Origin: Coix lacryma-jobi var. lacryma-jobi
Taxonomy: Eukaryota; Streptophyta; Magnoliopsida; Poales; Poaceae
Assembly: GCA_009763385.1 (NCBI GenBank)
Contig: CM019823.1
Coordinates: forward strand, 42,961,828-43,025,827
DNA: 64,000 bases
Direction of reading: 5' to 3'
Made by a program: the position numbers and the translations under genes. The notes beneath the pieces were generated by a model. The model was given only the letters and a program-made list of their open reading frames with translations, was not told the origin of the DNA and made no database searches. This document shows positions 54,650 through 64,000 of the stretch, one piece after another. The stretch's first letter is position 1. Each line of letters starts with the position of its first letter.

Positions 54650-54938
54650 TAATAACCGTGGTGGACAACATAAAGCGCCCGCTTCGGTTAAACGTATCTA
54701 CCGCAGTGGGCAACCTAACATGACCGCTGACGCTTTAGGTTGCCCGCTGCAGTAAATGTGAGTAACCGCAGCGGGCTCCTTATGTTGCCCGCTGCGGTTA
54801 AGTATTTTACTGTAGCGAGCAATAGCGCTCGTTGCAGTAATGGCTATAATTAACTGTGGTCTTAGCACCGCAGCGGACACTGTTGCCCGTTGTAGTAAAG
54901 CCAAAAGGCCTGCTCCGGTTAAACTTTGTGCAGTAGTG
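54650..54938 (+). repeat. 3' subterminal repeats and terminus of the CACTA element
   Basis: At least seven GTTGCCCGCTGCGGTTA-like units in both orientations, ending with GGTTAAACTTTGTGCAGTAGTG. The same unit types occur at the left end and at 34868-35075. Confidence 0.85.
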
Positions 54939-56850
54939 AGAATCGTCTCTCGCAAAGGCAAAAGGCTTCATCCTAAAACACAAAGAAGAAATTACCATCG
55001 TGGCTTTCTCGGCTACGCAACTTTGATGGTTAGCATTTACTTCCAACAAAGACATCCTCGCTCGGTTGGTTTTTCACGAGTGTTGAAGATCGAGTTGGTT
55101 ATGTGTAGCATTTTTTATGCTTCTGAAGTATGGGGCCTCCGTCTTCTCCCGAAGAGGCGGAGTGATCGGAGCCAAGGCACCAAAATACCGATCCTATGAA
55201 GGCTTTTATTTGTTGGTGAAGGATTTCTCGGATTTCTTAGTCTTTTATTGAAATGAATAATAATATTGTTCTTACAAGCTTCAAGCTCACAACCATTTAT
55301 CAACACCAAAGGTAAGCACCTCTGGAGCTACACCCCATTTATCAACACAGTTGAGAATATATTATTCTACATTCACTAACCTTTCATGTAAGTTGAAAAA
55401 TATCCCTCGTACCAACCAAACAAACACAATGACTATTTCTCATCAGATTATAATACCTACTAATTGTTGATCTTGTGATTTATTTTGTCACGATCTTGAT
55501 TTACCCTTGCCTCTCAAGGCAAATTTAGAAAATTGACCTTCACCTACAACTTGTCACCAATGTGGCAAAAAAGTTGTCATAACTTTTGCCGCACCAAAAA
55601 CATGACCCGAAGGCTATACATGCTTGGCCCTAAATGGCTAACTTAGAAAATCTTTTGATTGAATCTCTTTTTAGTTACTAACATGCAGGTCACAACCATT
55701 GTGGGTATTTCTTATCCTCCTAAATTAACCTTCTCATAGAATATATTTGTCTTATTATACACATGTTTTCACCTTCTCAACTCAAAATTTGTCTCCATCA
55801 GTCAGCAGTTTTTATCAGATATTCAACCTTCACCGCATAAGGTCCAACATCTTGATTTCAGTCCAATCAGTATTCTCTGTCAGCCTGTTGTTCTCGTGAA
55901 ATATTCAACCTTGGTCTGATACCTCAGTAATTCTCTATCAGTCATTGGATATCATAAGTCAGCAACCTTTATCAGTTATTGGTTTTCGACACTCAACGAC
56001 CTTCGCCAGTCAACGCCTTCATCTATAATTGGCTATCATCAGTCACAACTTTTGTTAGTTATTGATATTCGACAGTCAATGACCTTCATCATTCAGCAGT
56101 CTTCATGGATCAGCAAACCCCATCAACCATCAGAGCTCAACAACAATCAGACTCCATCAATAATCGATCTTCGGGCTTCGGCAACACCCCAACTTTTGAA
56201 CCCTGTAATGCTAATATTTTTCAATTTTTCTAAACTTTTTCTAGGATTTTATAATATGCATCAACCAAATTATATCTGAGCTAACCTTCGCATGGAACTA
56301 ATCATTTCTATATTTAATGTTGCAAGTCATATTTATACCCATGCAGGTTCTTGAATAGTAGTAGCCTTCGCTAGCTATCCAAAACTACAACTCTCTCATT
56401 TGAGAGCATCACTTCTTATATGCAGAGCTAATCTTTTGTTCTGTCATTTTTTGCAGGGTGCGTGATATGTTCACCCCTATTTAGTATTTTTGCACAAATA
56501 CATTAATTAGCATCATCGTATACATGTGTACATTACATAAGTGCATTGCACTGCATGGCCCGGGCCATCTGGAAGAAGTTTCAAAAATACACGGGCCCCA
56601 GGACTCCATATGCATCAAAATAATCCTGGAAGAAGTCATGAATCTACATGGGCACCAAGTTGTGAAGCTAAGGCATTCGCGCTAATTGCACCTACCACAT
56701 GTAAATGACTGACCATCTATTGCAGCAAATAGAAAGTTAGTGTCTTTCCGAACCGTCGAAAGACTTGCAAGCAAGTCGATATTTGACAAAGCTATGATGA
56801 CCAATCTAAGTCATTAAAAAAATTTCCCTATCAACTCAGGTGCATTTTTC
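54939..56850. other. AT-rich sequence without a recognised gene
   Basis: No domain in any frame. 55840-56130 shows a loose repetition of CATCAGTCA/TTATCAGT/CGACAGTCAA phrases. It may be internal sequence of the same non-autonomous element as the LTR-like block to its right. Confidence 0.4.
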
Positions 56851-58092
56851 ACGTGACTCCTCTGGCTTTTAGCACACGACGTTGGCGTCTACATCGGCAT
56901 CACCTTCGCCAAGCCCTTCGGCTTGAGGGCATTCGCCACCATCTTCGGCAACTTCACCAAAATCGCCTCCACCAAACAACTTTGCAGGAGGGCCTTCATC
57001 AACACCTCCGACGAAACTGTGATGACTCACCTACGCCAACACGTCCATACGAGGGGGCTTCGCCGACACCTTCATTGTCTACACCAACAGCACCACCACC
57101 AATCAACTTTGCAAGAGCTAGCATCTTCGGCAAGAGGGGCTTCGCAATCGTCCTCGTCAAACTACAACATATCAAGATCCCTCGTCAGCACCAATGACAT
57201 CAACGTCTATGGTGACTCATCCTCATCGCCCAAGCTTGAGGGGGCTACGTCAACTCTATCGGCACCAAGGTTGACCACACTCTCGTCCACCACTTCGACT
57301 CGAGGGGCTCATTGAAGACTTCGCACGGAACACCTACTTCCACTACTACAACTGCATTGCCTACCCCAAATCGCAGCTGAGGATACCATCATGAGCATCA
57401 GCCAAGAGGGGCTAGGGGAGCAAACTGGAGGGCCAACCACTCTAGGTTGTGAAGTATTTTTGCCTAGCGTTCGCGAGCGAAGACTCGAAGGCCTCACAAC
57501 AACCTTCAGTGACAAATATTTTGACAATCATGACAACTACATTCATTATTGAGGAAAAGATGTGTCATCAAGTGAAGCTCCAACATCAAAGTCCCAGAGA
57601 CGAAGACTGGTGTGCCGAGAAGACATAGGAGGCGAAGGCCTTAGAGGTGAAGGCTTTGAAGATGAAGACATGTGTGCCGAGAAGACACAGGAGATGAAGG
57701 CCTTGGAGGCTAAGGCCTCGGAGATGAAGTTCTTCACACTGAGAAGGTCTAGGAGGCAAAGACCCATGCGCCGGGCAAAGCAGATGAATCATCTCACAGA
57801 AGCAACAAAAAGAAGCAACTACTAGGTCATGTAGTACCGACCATGACCTAGTAGTTGAGGGGCTACTTTTGGGGCAGCCCATAAGGCATATGGGCCAAGT
57901 CCCCCTAAAGAGGTCCAATAGAAGTTAGTGTAATAGCTTCTGAAATCCCCCACTGAGGGGTCACTTATAAATTGTTGTCTGTTTATATAATGCCAAGAGC
58001 ATGAGGGCAAGAGGGCTCTCTCTTACCCTAGTTTCTGTCATGTCCTCCCCATGCAACCCCCACAAACCCATTCGGAATCGCCAGTTCCAACA
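56850..58092 (+). repeat. LTR-like block of a non-autonomous retroelement (start uncertain)
   Basis: The right end looks like an LTR: a G-rich U3 (GAGGGGCTACTTTTGGGGC, 57855-57873), a TATA-like CTTATAAATTG (57964-57974), then a short leader ending CCAGTTCCAACA at about 58092. The left part is a run of CTTCG-rich phrases and a loose repeat with GTGTGCCGAGAAGACA (57611 and 57670). No PBS follows, so a solo LTR or a 3' LTR are both possible. Open frames within are not convincing. Confidence 0.4.
57816..57857. repeat. Perfect 16-bp inverted repeat, 10-nt loop
   Basis: CAACTACTAGGTCATG at 57816-57831 pairs with CATGACCTAGTAGTTG at 57842-57857. It could form a strong hairpin in the LTR-like block upstream of its TATA-like motif. 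Confidence 0.9.
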
Positions 58093-58129
58093 ATTTTAAA
58101 AGGAAATTAAGACTAGAGCATTTTTCATT

Positions 58130-58228
58130 TGAATTGTGTGGGGTTGTGTGTGGTGTGTTGTATGACTCTTACCCATTTTTCTTCTTAATATAATGAAATG
58201 CAGGTCTGTTGCATTTTTAAGAAAAAAT
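58130..58228 (+). mobile_element. LINE 3'-end fragment
   Basis: GGGGTTGTGTGTGGTGTG, then TTCTTCTTAATATAATGAAATGCAGGTCTGTTGCATTTTTAAGAAAAAA. The TTAATATAATGA-GCAG-CAAGAAAAAA pattern is the usual tail of plant L1 copies. Strongly 5'-truncated. Confidence 0.55.
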
Positions 58229-59254
58229 AGAGCATTTTTCATTAAGAGAATACTCAATCTAATAATTGTGTTCACTTCCAAAATATTAACAAGACATGCA
58301 AAAAGAAAAATCAACACCAATCATTGAGACTTCAGAGATGGAGGATAGGACAAACTTCAAAACCAATAATGAGCAACAGGATAAAATAGCAAATACACAA
58401 CATGAGATAACTACATAAGATAAATATGAAAAACTGACAGAACAAGATACACGAAATTTATTGTAACATAGATAGATTGCTGAAAGGCAATATAATAATG
58501 TGGATATTTAAAAAGAGCATACACCTCAATTGGTCAAACCGTTTAAGAGTCATGATTACATAGCAAAAATGCAAAACAAATCTAATAACAAAATATGTTT
58601 CACAGCAGTAACAATATTCTAATCCTTTAGACATAAGAAATCATGATTTATTTGATTAGAAAGACAATTAGTACACTATGCGAGTCTTAGAATTTAGTGC
58701 TCAAATAAGTTACAGTATGAAAAACAATCTTACCTATAACAATCACTTTGCAGTTTTTGTTGGGTAAAACTCTTTCATATATTTGTTGCTTTCTGCGTGT
58801 GTGAAGGTAATATCGGAGTTTGGGAAAACACTTTGCTAAAAGTACTGCCACACAACAATGTTGATTCTTTGATACATGTCAACTGTCAGATTTCCCAAAT
58901 GAACTTTACCAAGTAGTTTGGTGTCTTTTGCATCAAAAACATCAACATATTTATTTGTTCTTTATGTGCTCCAACATCTAGATTAGTTAACTAGTTAGTG
59001 CATAGATTGTCAAATAAAACTAGTTAGTGTATAGAAACAAAATACAAAGCATGTTATAACATACTAATCAATCTGCATGACACATGGAGGTAATTAAAAG
59101 TAGTGAGTGTATTTAACCACACCTTTTGGTCATAACCCTTGATAGTGTCATCAAAGTGTGTTACCACACAGAATCTAAGGAAAAACATAGAATCATAAAA
59201 GTTTTGTTTTTCATTTGGTCGTCTTGAATTATTTATCGCCAGACTACTAATATA
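58229..59254. other. AT-rich non-coding sequence
   Basis: No gene or repeat that I can support. Confidence 0.5.
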
Positions 59255-59350
59255 ACATTGGGTTTGTGTGTGCCGTGTATTGTAGGGCTCTTTTTCCTTT
59301 ATTTCTTTTTAATATAATGAGGCGCAGTTCTCCTGTATTTCAAGAAAAAA
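59255..59350 (+). mobile_element. Second LINE 3'-end fragment
   Basis: GGGTTTGTGTGTGCCGTG, then CTTTTTAATATAATGAGGCGCAG and a CAAGAAAAAA tail. Same family as 58130-58228. Confidence 0.55.
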
Positions 59351-59372
59351 ACAAGGGAGCCTCCTGTCTTTA

Positions 59373-59659
59373 GAGCATCTTCAAGAGTCTTTCTAAATCT
59401 CACTCTCTAAACCATTATTTAGAGAGTCATTTGCATAAAAATCATTTTCTATATCTTTGCAATCTCCAACAGCTTTTCTATATCTCGCATGCAGTCTAGA
59501 GAGTCATTCTCGTCTTCTATTTTTGGCCAGCGAAAAATCCAGAATAGAAGATGGCTATATTTGGACAATCATTTAGATAAACTGTTGGAGTATAATTTTT
59601 CACCAAAATCTCTATTTCTAGCATTTAGGAAGAATATAGAAAGACTGTTGGAGTTGCTC
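59373..59659. mobile_element. Tourist-like MITE (287 bp, TSD TTA)
   Basis: Left end GAGCATCTTCAAGAGTCTTT and right end, inverted, GAGCAACTCCAACAGTCTTT. TTA flanks it at 59370-59372 and 59660-59662. A half-copy of the same end (GAGCAACTCCATCA) lies at about 63119. Confidence 0.75.
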
Positions 59660-60049
59660 TTAGAATTCCTTTTCTAGTCCGATCCACATCACAATGTCAA
59701 AAAGCCTCCGTAATGAGTTGCAATTTGTTTTTTAACATCCACATAGCCGGCTCCCACACCAGATCATCATATTTGTACCATTAATACATGTAATTAAAAG
59801 TCTAGATCACCAAAACTACAAAGATTTTTACTTTTGCTAGAAAAAATATAAATACTAGAACTCTCACAAAATAAGAAACATAAGGCCATCTATTCAACAA
59901 CCTCTAATTGTCATCAACAATAATAGCCATTGCATTTATTTTGTTTTCTAAAAAGATTAGCCACTATTGTCATAAAAATAATCTAAAGTAAACCACTAAA
60001 TTTTCATCTCAAATACCCACATATGTCATTTTGGGTAATGATAAATTTA

Positions 60050-60245
60050 GAGACTGATTGGTTGGCAACCAAAATTTGCTATACCAAGGATTAGACAAGC
60101 CATAATTTTGGTCAGTATTTGGTAGGCTACAAAATTTGTCAACTTATCACATTTAGCTTGCTAAATCTTTGGCAATTTTTTCGCCCAACTATTGACTTGC
60201 CAAATTCTTGGCATGGTAAATTTTGGTAGCCAACCAATCAGGCCC
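60050..60245. mobile_element. MITE with long terminal inverted repeats (196 bp)
   Basis: Left GAGACTGATTGGTTGGCAAC and right, inverted, GGGCCTGATTGGTTGGCTAC; both continue with CAAAATTT. Flanks are TTA on the left and TTG on the right, close to a 3-bp duplication. Confidence 0.7.
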
Positions 60246-61687
60246 TTGAACCCTAAATTTTGGTCTAAGTTACCAATCTACACTCTTTTTTAAAATAAAC
60301 CAATTTGCAGTGTTTATTAACTAGTTTACAAGTAATTTGCAAAAGTTACCTTATAGGATTTTTTTTCAAAAAAAATAACTAGGTGTTCCAATTCTGAATT
60401 TGGCTTAATGTTTTCACCAACTCCTTTAGGAATTTACCAAGACCATTCCAGTTGATAGTCTTCACGTCTTCTATACAACAAAGGTTTGGTTATTCACCAA
60501 ATGGAATATACTCCGTAATAATATAGAACAAGTACATTTAAAAAAAACTAGATTTGCACAATGGAAAATAAATTGAAAATCGTGGTTGCCTATACATGGC
60601 AAATTTTTCCGTGTGGTTAGTTGTTCTTAAGCGATGCTGGACTTAATCTCATTCGTGGTTTCCTGGTAACTTTGGTTTGACATCCTTCAATAGGCTAGGC
60701 TGAGTGGATATTGCCTGCATCAGTTATGTTGGCAATTTTTTAAGCTGGTGGATTGCTCACTTAAACAGGTGGACAAACATCAAATAAAAGGATTTAATTT
60801 GTTGATTTTTCTTGTTGTTCTAGAGCTTTGGAAGCAGGGGTAGAGGCAAGATTTGAGCATATATACGGGGGCCGAAACCCAACCCCTGCGGTGGCCAGGA
60901 GAGGGACAATGTAATAGCCAATATAATCTTAGATTATATAACTCATGTCAATTAATAATATTAGTGGAACCAGATTTACTAGGTCATCTATCCGTCTATA
61001 TGCACAGAAATAAGTGTTTGTAAATTGTAAAATAGTAGCCATCTTAATGTACATAAACATTTCTTAGTTTTTGTTCATTGATAAATTAAATAGTAAAGCA
61101 TCGCTATTGTAGATCAATGTTGCTTCAAAATAACTTGAATAGTAATACAAAACATGGAAATTAAACATAAAATAAGCTAGCGATAACATTTTTAAGTGTT
61201 GCATCTGGTCATAATCGGTTGCCCTAGACTTCTTTTCGATTTGGCCTTATAAAGTAGAAGTGCAGTAGGCTGTAACTTTGTTCCATTATCTAAAAAAAGT
61301 AGAAGTGCAGTACATTTTTTTACTTTATAGTTATATGTGCAGCGTTAGGGGAGGAAGGGCATGGTCACTGCTGTCTAATCCCTAGCGCAACCATTGTTTG
61401 GAAGCTAGAATAACAATGATGTTGTCTTCAATGCTGTCACTCCATATGTAAATAAGGTCGTGTGGACTGATAGGGAAGAAGGCACTTTGTGGTGCATGTC
61501 CAGAATCAAAAAGCTCGATATAAAGTTTTTAAAAGGTTCAGTGTTATGAATTTTTTCTTACTACTTTCATTAAATGATACTTGGCTCTCATGCATATTTG
61601 AGAAACAAAAAATGTGCTACTGCTGACATATTGAAAGAAGTGTGACATAACATAGCAACAAACCGGTCAACATGTTCAAGATATGTA
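60246..61687. other. AT-rich non-coding sequence
   Basis: No supported gene. A tail-like GTAACTTTGTTCCATTATC-AAAAAAA at about 61272-61300 may be another retroposon end. Confidence 0.4.
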
Positions 61688-61945
61688 CTCCCCCTATATA
61701 GGAAATAAAGTTGTTTTCGACAAGGTTTGGGTCAAACATTGGGAATATAAATCATGAATAACTTTTTAAATTGTTGAGTTTAGAGATGTAAAATCATTTA
61801 AATAAATTTGTCTTGAAAAGTACTTTCATAAAAATATACATATACCACTTTACAACAAATATTTTCAAAGAAACAAGTGATCAAAGTTATGCTTTGAAGA
61901 CCATGTCGCCGTCATAAACAACATCTATTTCCTATATGGAGGGAG
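61688..61945. mobile_element. Stowaway MITE (258 bp, TSD TA)
   Basis: Ends CTCCCCCTATATAGGAAATA and, inverted, CTCCCTCCATATAGGAAATA, flanked by TA at 61686-61687 and 61946-61947. The CTCCCTCC start and TA duplication are the Stowaway signature. It ends 11 bp from the donor of the neighbouring kinase-like exon, so it lies in an intron or 3' flank. Confidence 0.9.
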
Positions 61946-61956
61946 TATATATGTAC

Positions 61957-62890
61957 CTTTACTGGAACCCATGCTCCTTTTTCTATTCCTTCCCTTGCCA
62001 CCATGAAATTTATTTTTATCCTCAAAGTCAGATATGAGAATATGATATTGACCTTCATACTTCAATTGGTAGAAAATGCTCTCTTTTTGAAGTTTTATAG
62101 GCTTCATAGGTAACTGCAGCTCATTTACACATTTTACTGCTATGACCAGATCTCTGTAAAAGGATAAAAATGAAATCCGATGTTACATCGTAAACAAATT
62201 ATCAAGCATTGTATGGTGAGCAGATTAGTATACACTTTAATATTCTTTTAAAATAATTTTATTGATGACACGAATATCATGCAACCTTGATCAGTAAAGC
62301 AAGCTGCAGAAGGGCTTTCAGAAGTACTTGCAAAATTGTCTTCCGACTCAAATATCATCTTTCTATCGATGGACTTCAGAGCTCCAGTAATGCTCGGAAA
62401 CACAATGTAAGCTATATTTTTTGCATTGTCTTCCCAAACTCCAAGAGGCTTTGCGATGTTTCTGTTAGAGCAAGATGTCAGTGCCTTGAGCGCTTCGTGG
62501 GCATCAGATGGTTTTTTACACAATGCAATACAACTCAATGACGCATGATATGCTTCGGTTCCAGAAAAATATCTTATTTGTAACAATCAATTTCCTATCT
62601 TGAGTTTGAATTTCAATCTGCAAATTGAAACAAAAATCATATGAGCTTCTAGCTTACGATACTTTTTCACTGAACAACTAAAAAAATATCTATAAATTGA
62701 TATACCTTAGCACCTCTCGGAAGCTCCAATGGTAGCCTGAAAAAACAATCCTAACTATTTAGAAAGAGGTAACTGCAGAAATCCAAAATGTCAAAATATT
62801 TTTTATACATAGCATAGAGGGATTAAGCAGAACTAACCAAGGCTCAATAGGGCGTGCAGCCGGCTCCTTCCCATTCTTTTTAGGAGGCAT
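61957..62890 (-). pseudogene. Degenerate kinase-like gene (partial)
   Basis: ATG at 62890 (MPPKKNGKEPAARPIEP). Exon 1 is 62838-62890 and exon 2 is 62706-62736; their GT-AG borders keep one frame. Exon 3 starts at 62617 and reads IEIQTQDRKLIVTNKI; at the T-run near 62570 the frame changes to one open down to 62248 (SCSNRNIAKPLGVWEDN, AYIVFPSITGALKSI), which resembles the hinge side of a kinase N-lobe. A further exon (61957-62153) has RDLVIAVK and HILISDFEDKNK, recalling the HRD and DFG regions but without their key residues, so a pseudokinase or pseudogene is likely. I do not recognise the exact family. The gene may continue left of the Stowaway MITE. Confidence 0.4.
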
Positions 62891-64000
62891 TGTTGAATAA
62901 ATAACAACGCCCTTTGGTTATGTGCATTCATCCATAAAGCAAAGCCACGTTATTAGAAATATAAAGGCACAATTTCTTCAAACATCGCAATAAGACTGAC
63001 ACAATGCAGTTAATGCAAGTTGGTTTAAGAACATCGGATTAAAAACAAACATGTACGTCGCCTATGAAGATAAATTCTAAGATGTTTATTGTTTAACAAA
63101 AAAAGATAAATTCTAAGAGCAACTCCATCACTATATGTATAATGGATTGCAATCCCTAAAAACTGTCAAAAGACCTAAAACCCACTCACTTCATCCTGAA
63201 ATATACAAGGTATCAAAGATTCAAAATGCAGTATTATGAATTGCTCGACCCTATCCATGTGTGCTTTGCTTTTTAAACTCCATCCATGTATGCATCCATG
63301 CATGCCTTTTAAACACCATCTTTCCCAAAATAACACATGTAGTTGATAACTGAAATCAGCGACATGCATACATGTCTTTCTAAACTATTTTTACTAGAAA
63401 ATTAATGAAGTTAACAATGTAACTTACTAATTAGTGAGATGTAAGTTAGTTTTATGTTAAACACCTTATTTGGTCCTAAAATTGTTTGGATGCCTTGTAT
63501 TTTAGGATAGAGGGAGTTGTTGGGCAGACAACCTAAATATCCTCATATCCCTATGTCTTTTAGGTTACAACCTATTTTTCTCTCCTCGACTCAAACATAC
63601 ATAACTAACACTTTGTAGCCTAAAACGCCACAACCAACCATGGGACAAGCAAACTGCCTCCGCATGAAATTTCCACATCCCCGCTGCCATTAGGCCCTCC
63701 ACAACGGGTGAGTGATGCCATAAAAAGTACGTCCTATAAACAGTATCAGGCATCGAGTACCCAGTGGTTGCAATATACAGAGTAAAAATGAACTTGTGCT
63801 AGCTCAAATAGGACGGCAGTGCTGAGGTTCTGTCATACATGTACATGATTAATAGCTTTTTAATCATTAAAGCATCGAGGCAACTACTTGCTCTGCTCCC
63901 AACTTTTCTGGTACCGCTAGAAATTAGCACCTCCTCGTGCAGTGTATTGAGTGATGCCCAAAATTTCCCTTTCATCTTCTGGGATCACTTAGGCGACACG
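62891..64000. other. Upstream flank, no recognised gene
   Basis: AT-rich, with a MITE end fragment near 63119. Short frames have no domain support. It may hold the promoter of the minus-strand kinase-like gene. Confidence 0.4.

Larger units (their letters stand above)
30375..54938 (+). mobile_element. Large CACTA (En/Spm) transposon, 24.6 kb, carrying a nested chromovirus
   Basis: The left end TACTACTACAAAAAG and the right end, inverted, CACTACTGCACAAAG match at most positions; the first C of the left terminus is T. Flanks are GGA (left) and AGA (right), a near-match 3-bp duplication. Subterminal repeats of the CCCGCTGCGGTTA type lie inside both ends. It encodes a TNP2-type transposase gene, then a second gene with Transposase_24-like and Ulp1-like parts. 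Without the 13.8-kb retrotransposon the element is about 10.7 kb. The mutated left base and broken genes suggest it is no longer autonomous. Confidence 0.85.

Noticed and set aside
63175..63753. Short minus-strand frames near the right edge
   Set aside because: About 60 codons each, no domain, AT-rich composition, no splice context linking them to the kinase-like gene.

Overview
The window is nuclear DNA of a grass, most likely a panicoid such as sorghum, sugarcane or Miscanthus. The evidence is a VND-type NAC gene with GC-rich exons, grass-style Tat, Athila and chromovirus LTR retrotransposons, a large CACTA element, and many Tourist-, Stowaway- and CACTA-type MITEs. Almost all of it is transposable-element sequence. 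One host gene is clear (NAC, 27214-29455) and one degenerate host-like gene is probable (kinase-like, 61957-62890).

Left part (1-20.5 kb) is a nested tower read on the minus strand. A LINE-1 type element (about 16323-20545) is interrupted by an Athila-like Ty3/gypsy element (12859-16322). That element is interrupted by a Tat-lineage Ty3/gypsy element (1-12858, running off the left edge). The Tat element has its 5' LTR, PBS, gag, a single-frame pol with two RNase H domains, two minisatellites, and a spliced antisense extra gene (272-3917, plus strand).

Middle part (20.5-30.4 kb) is gene-proximal sequence. It holds several MITEs, a rearranged non-autonomous CACTA with a tRNA-like insert, two tandem arrays, and then the NAC gene with a TATA box, three exons and a GC-AG second intron. 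One apparent 1-bp deletion near the end of the NAC gene cuts off its conserved C-terminus.

Right-centre (30.4-54.9 kb) is a 24.6-kb CACTA (En/Spm) element, plus strand. It carries a decayed TNP2-type transposase gene and a second gene that joins a Transposase_24/TNPA-like region to an Ulp1-like (C48) cysteine protease. A 13.8-kb chromovirus (39558-53375; 4.06-kb LTRs, TTATT target duplication) sits inside the second gene and splits it. The chromovirus has an extra 202-aa ORF before gag. Its N-terminus closely copies the histone H3 tail (K4 and the TARKSTG block around K9), followed by a coiled coil and a very acidic tail, while its pol ends in a chromodomain. This pairing is the most interesting thing in the window.

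Far right (55-64 kb) is AT-rich and mostly non-coding: an LTR-like block, LINE 3'-tail fragments, three MITEs, and a broken kinase-like gene on the minus strand.

Caution: many frame breaks, and most differences between the two chromovirus LTRs, are single-base changes in short runs, so some 'pseudogene' calls may reflect sequence error rather than decay.
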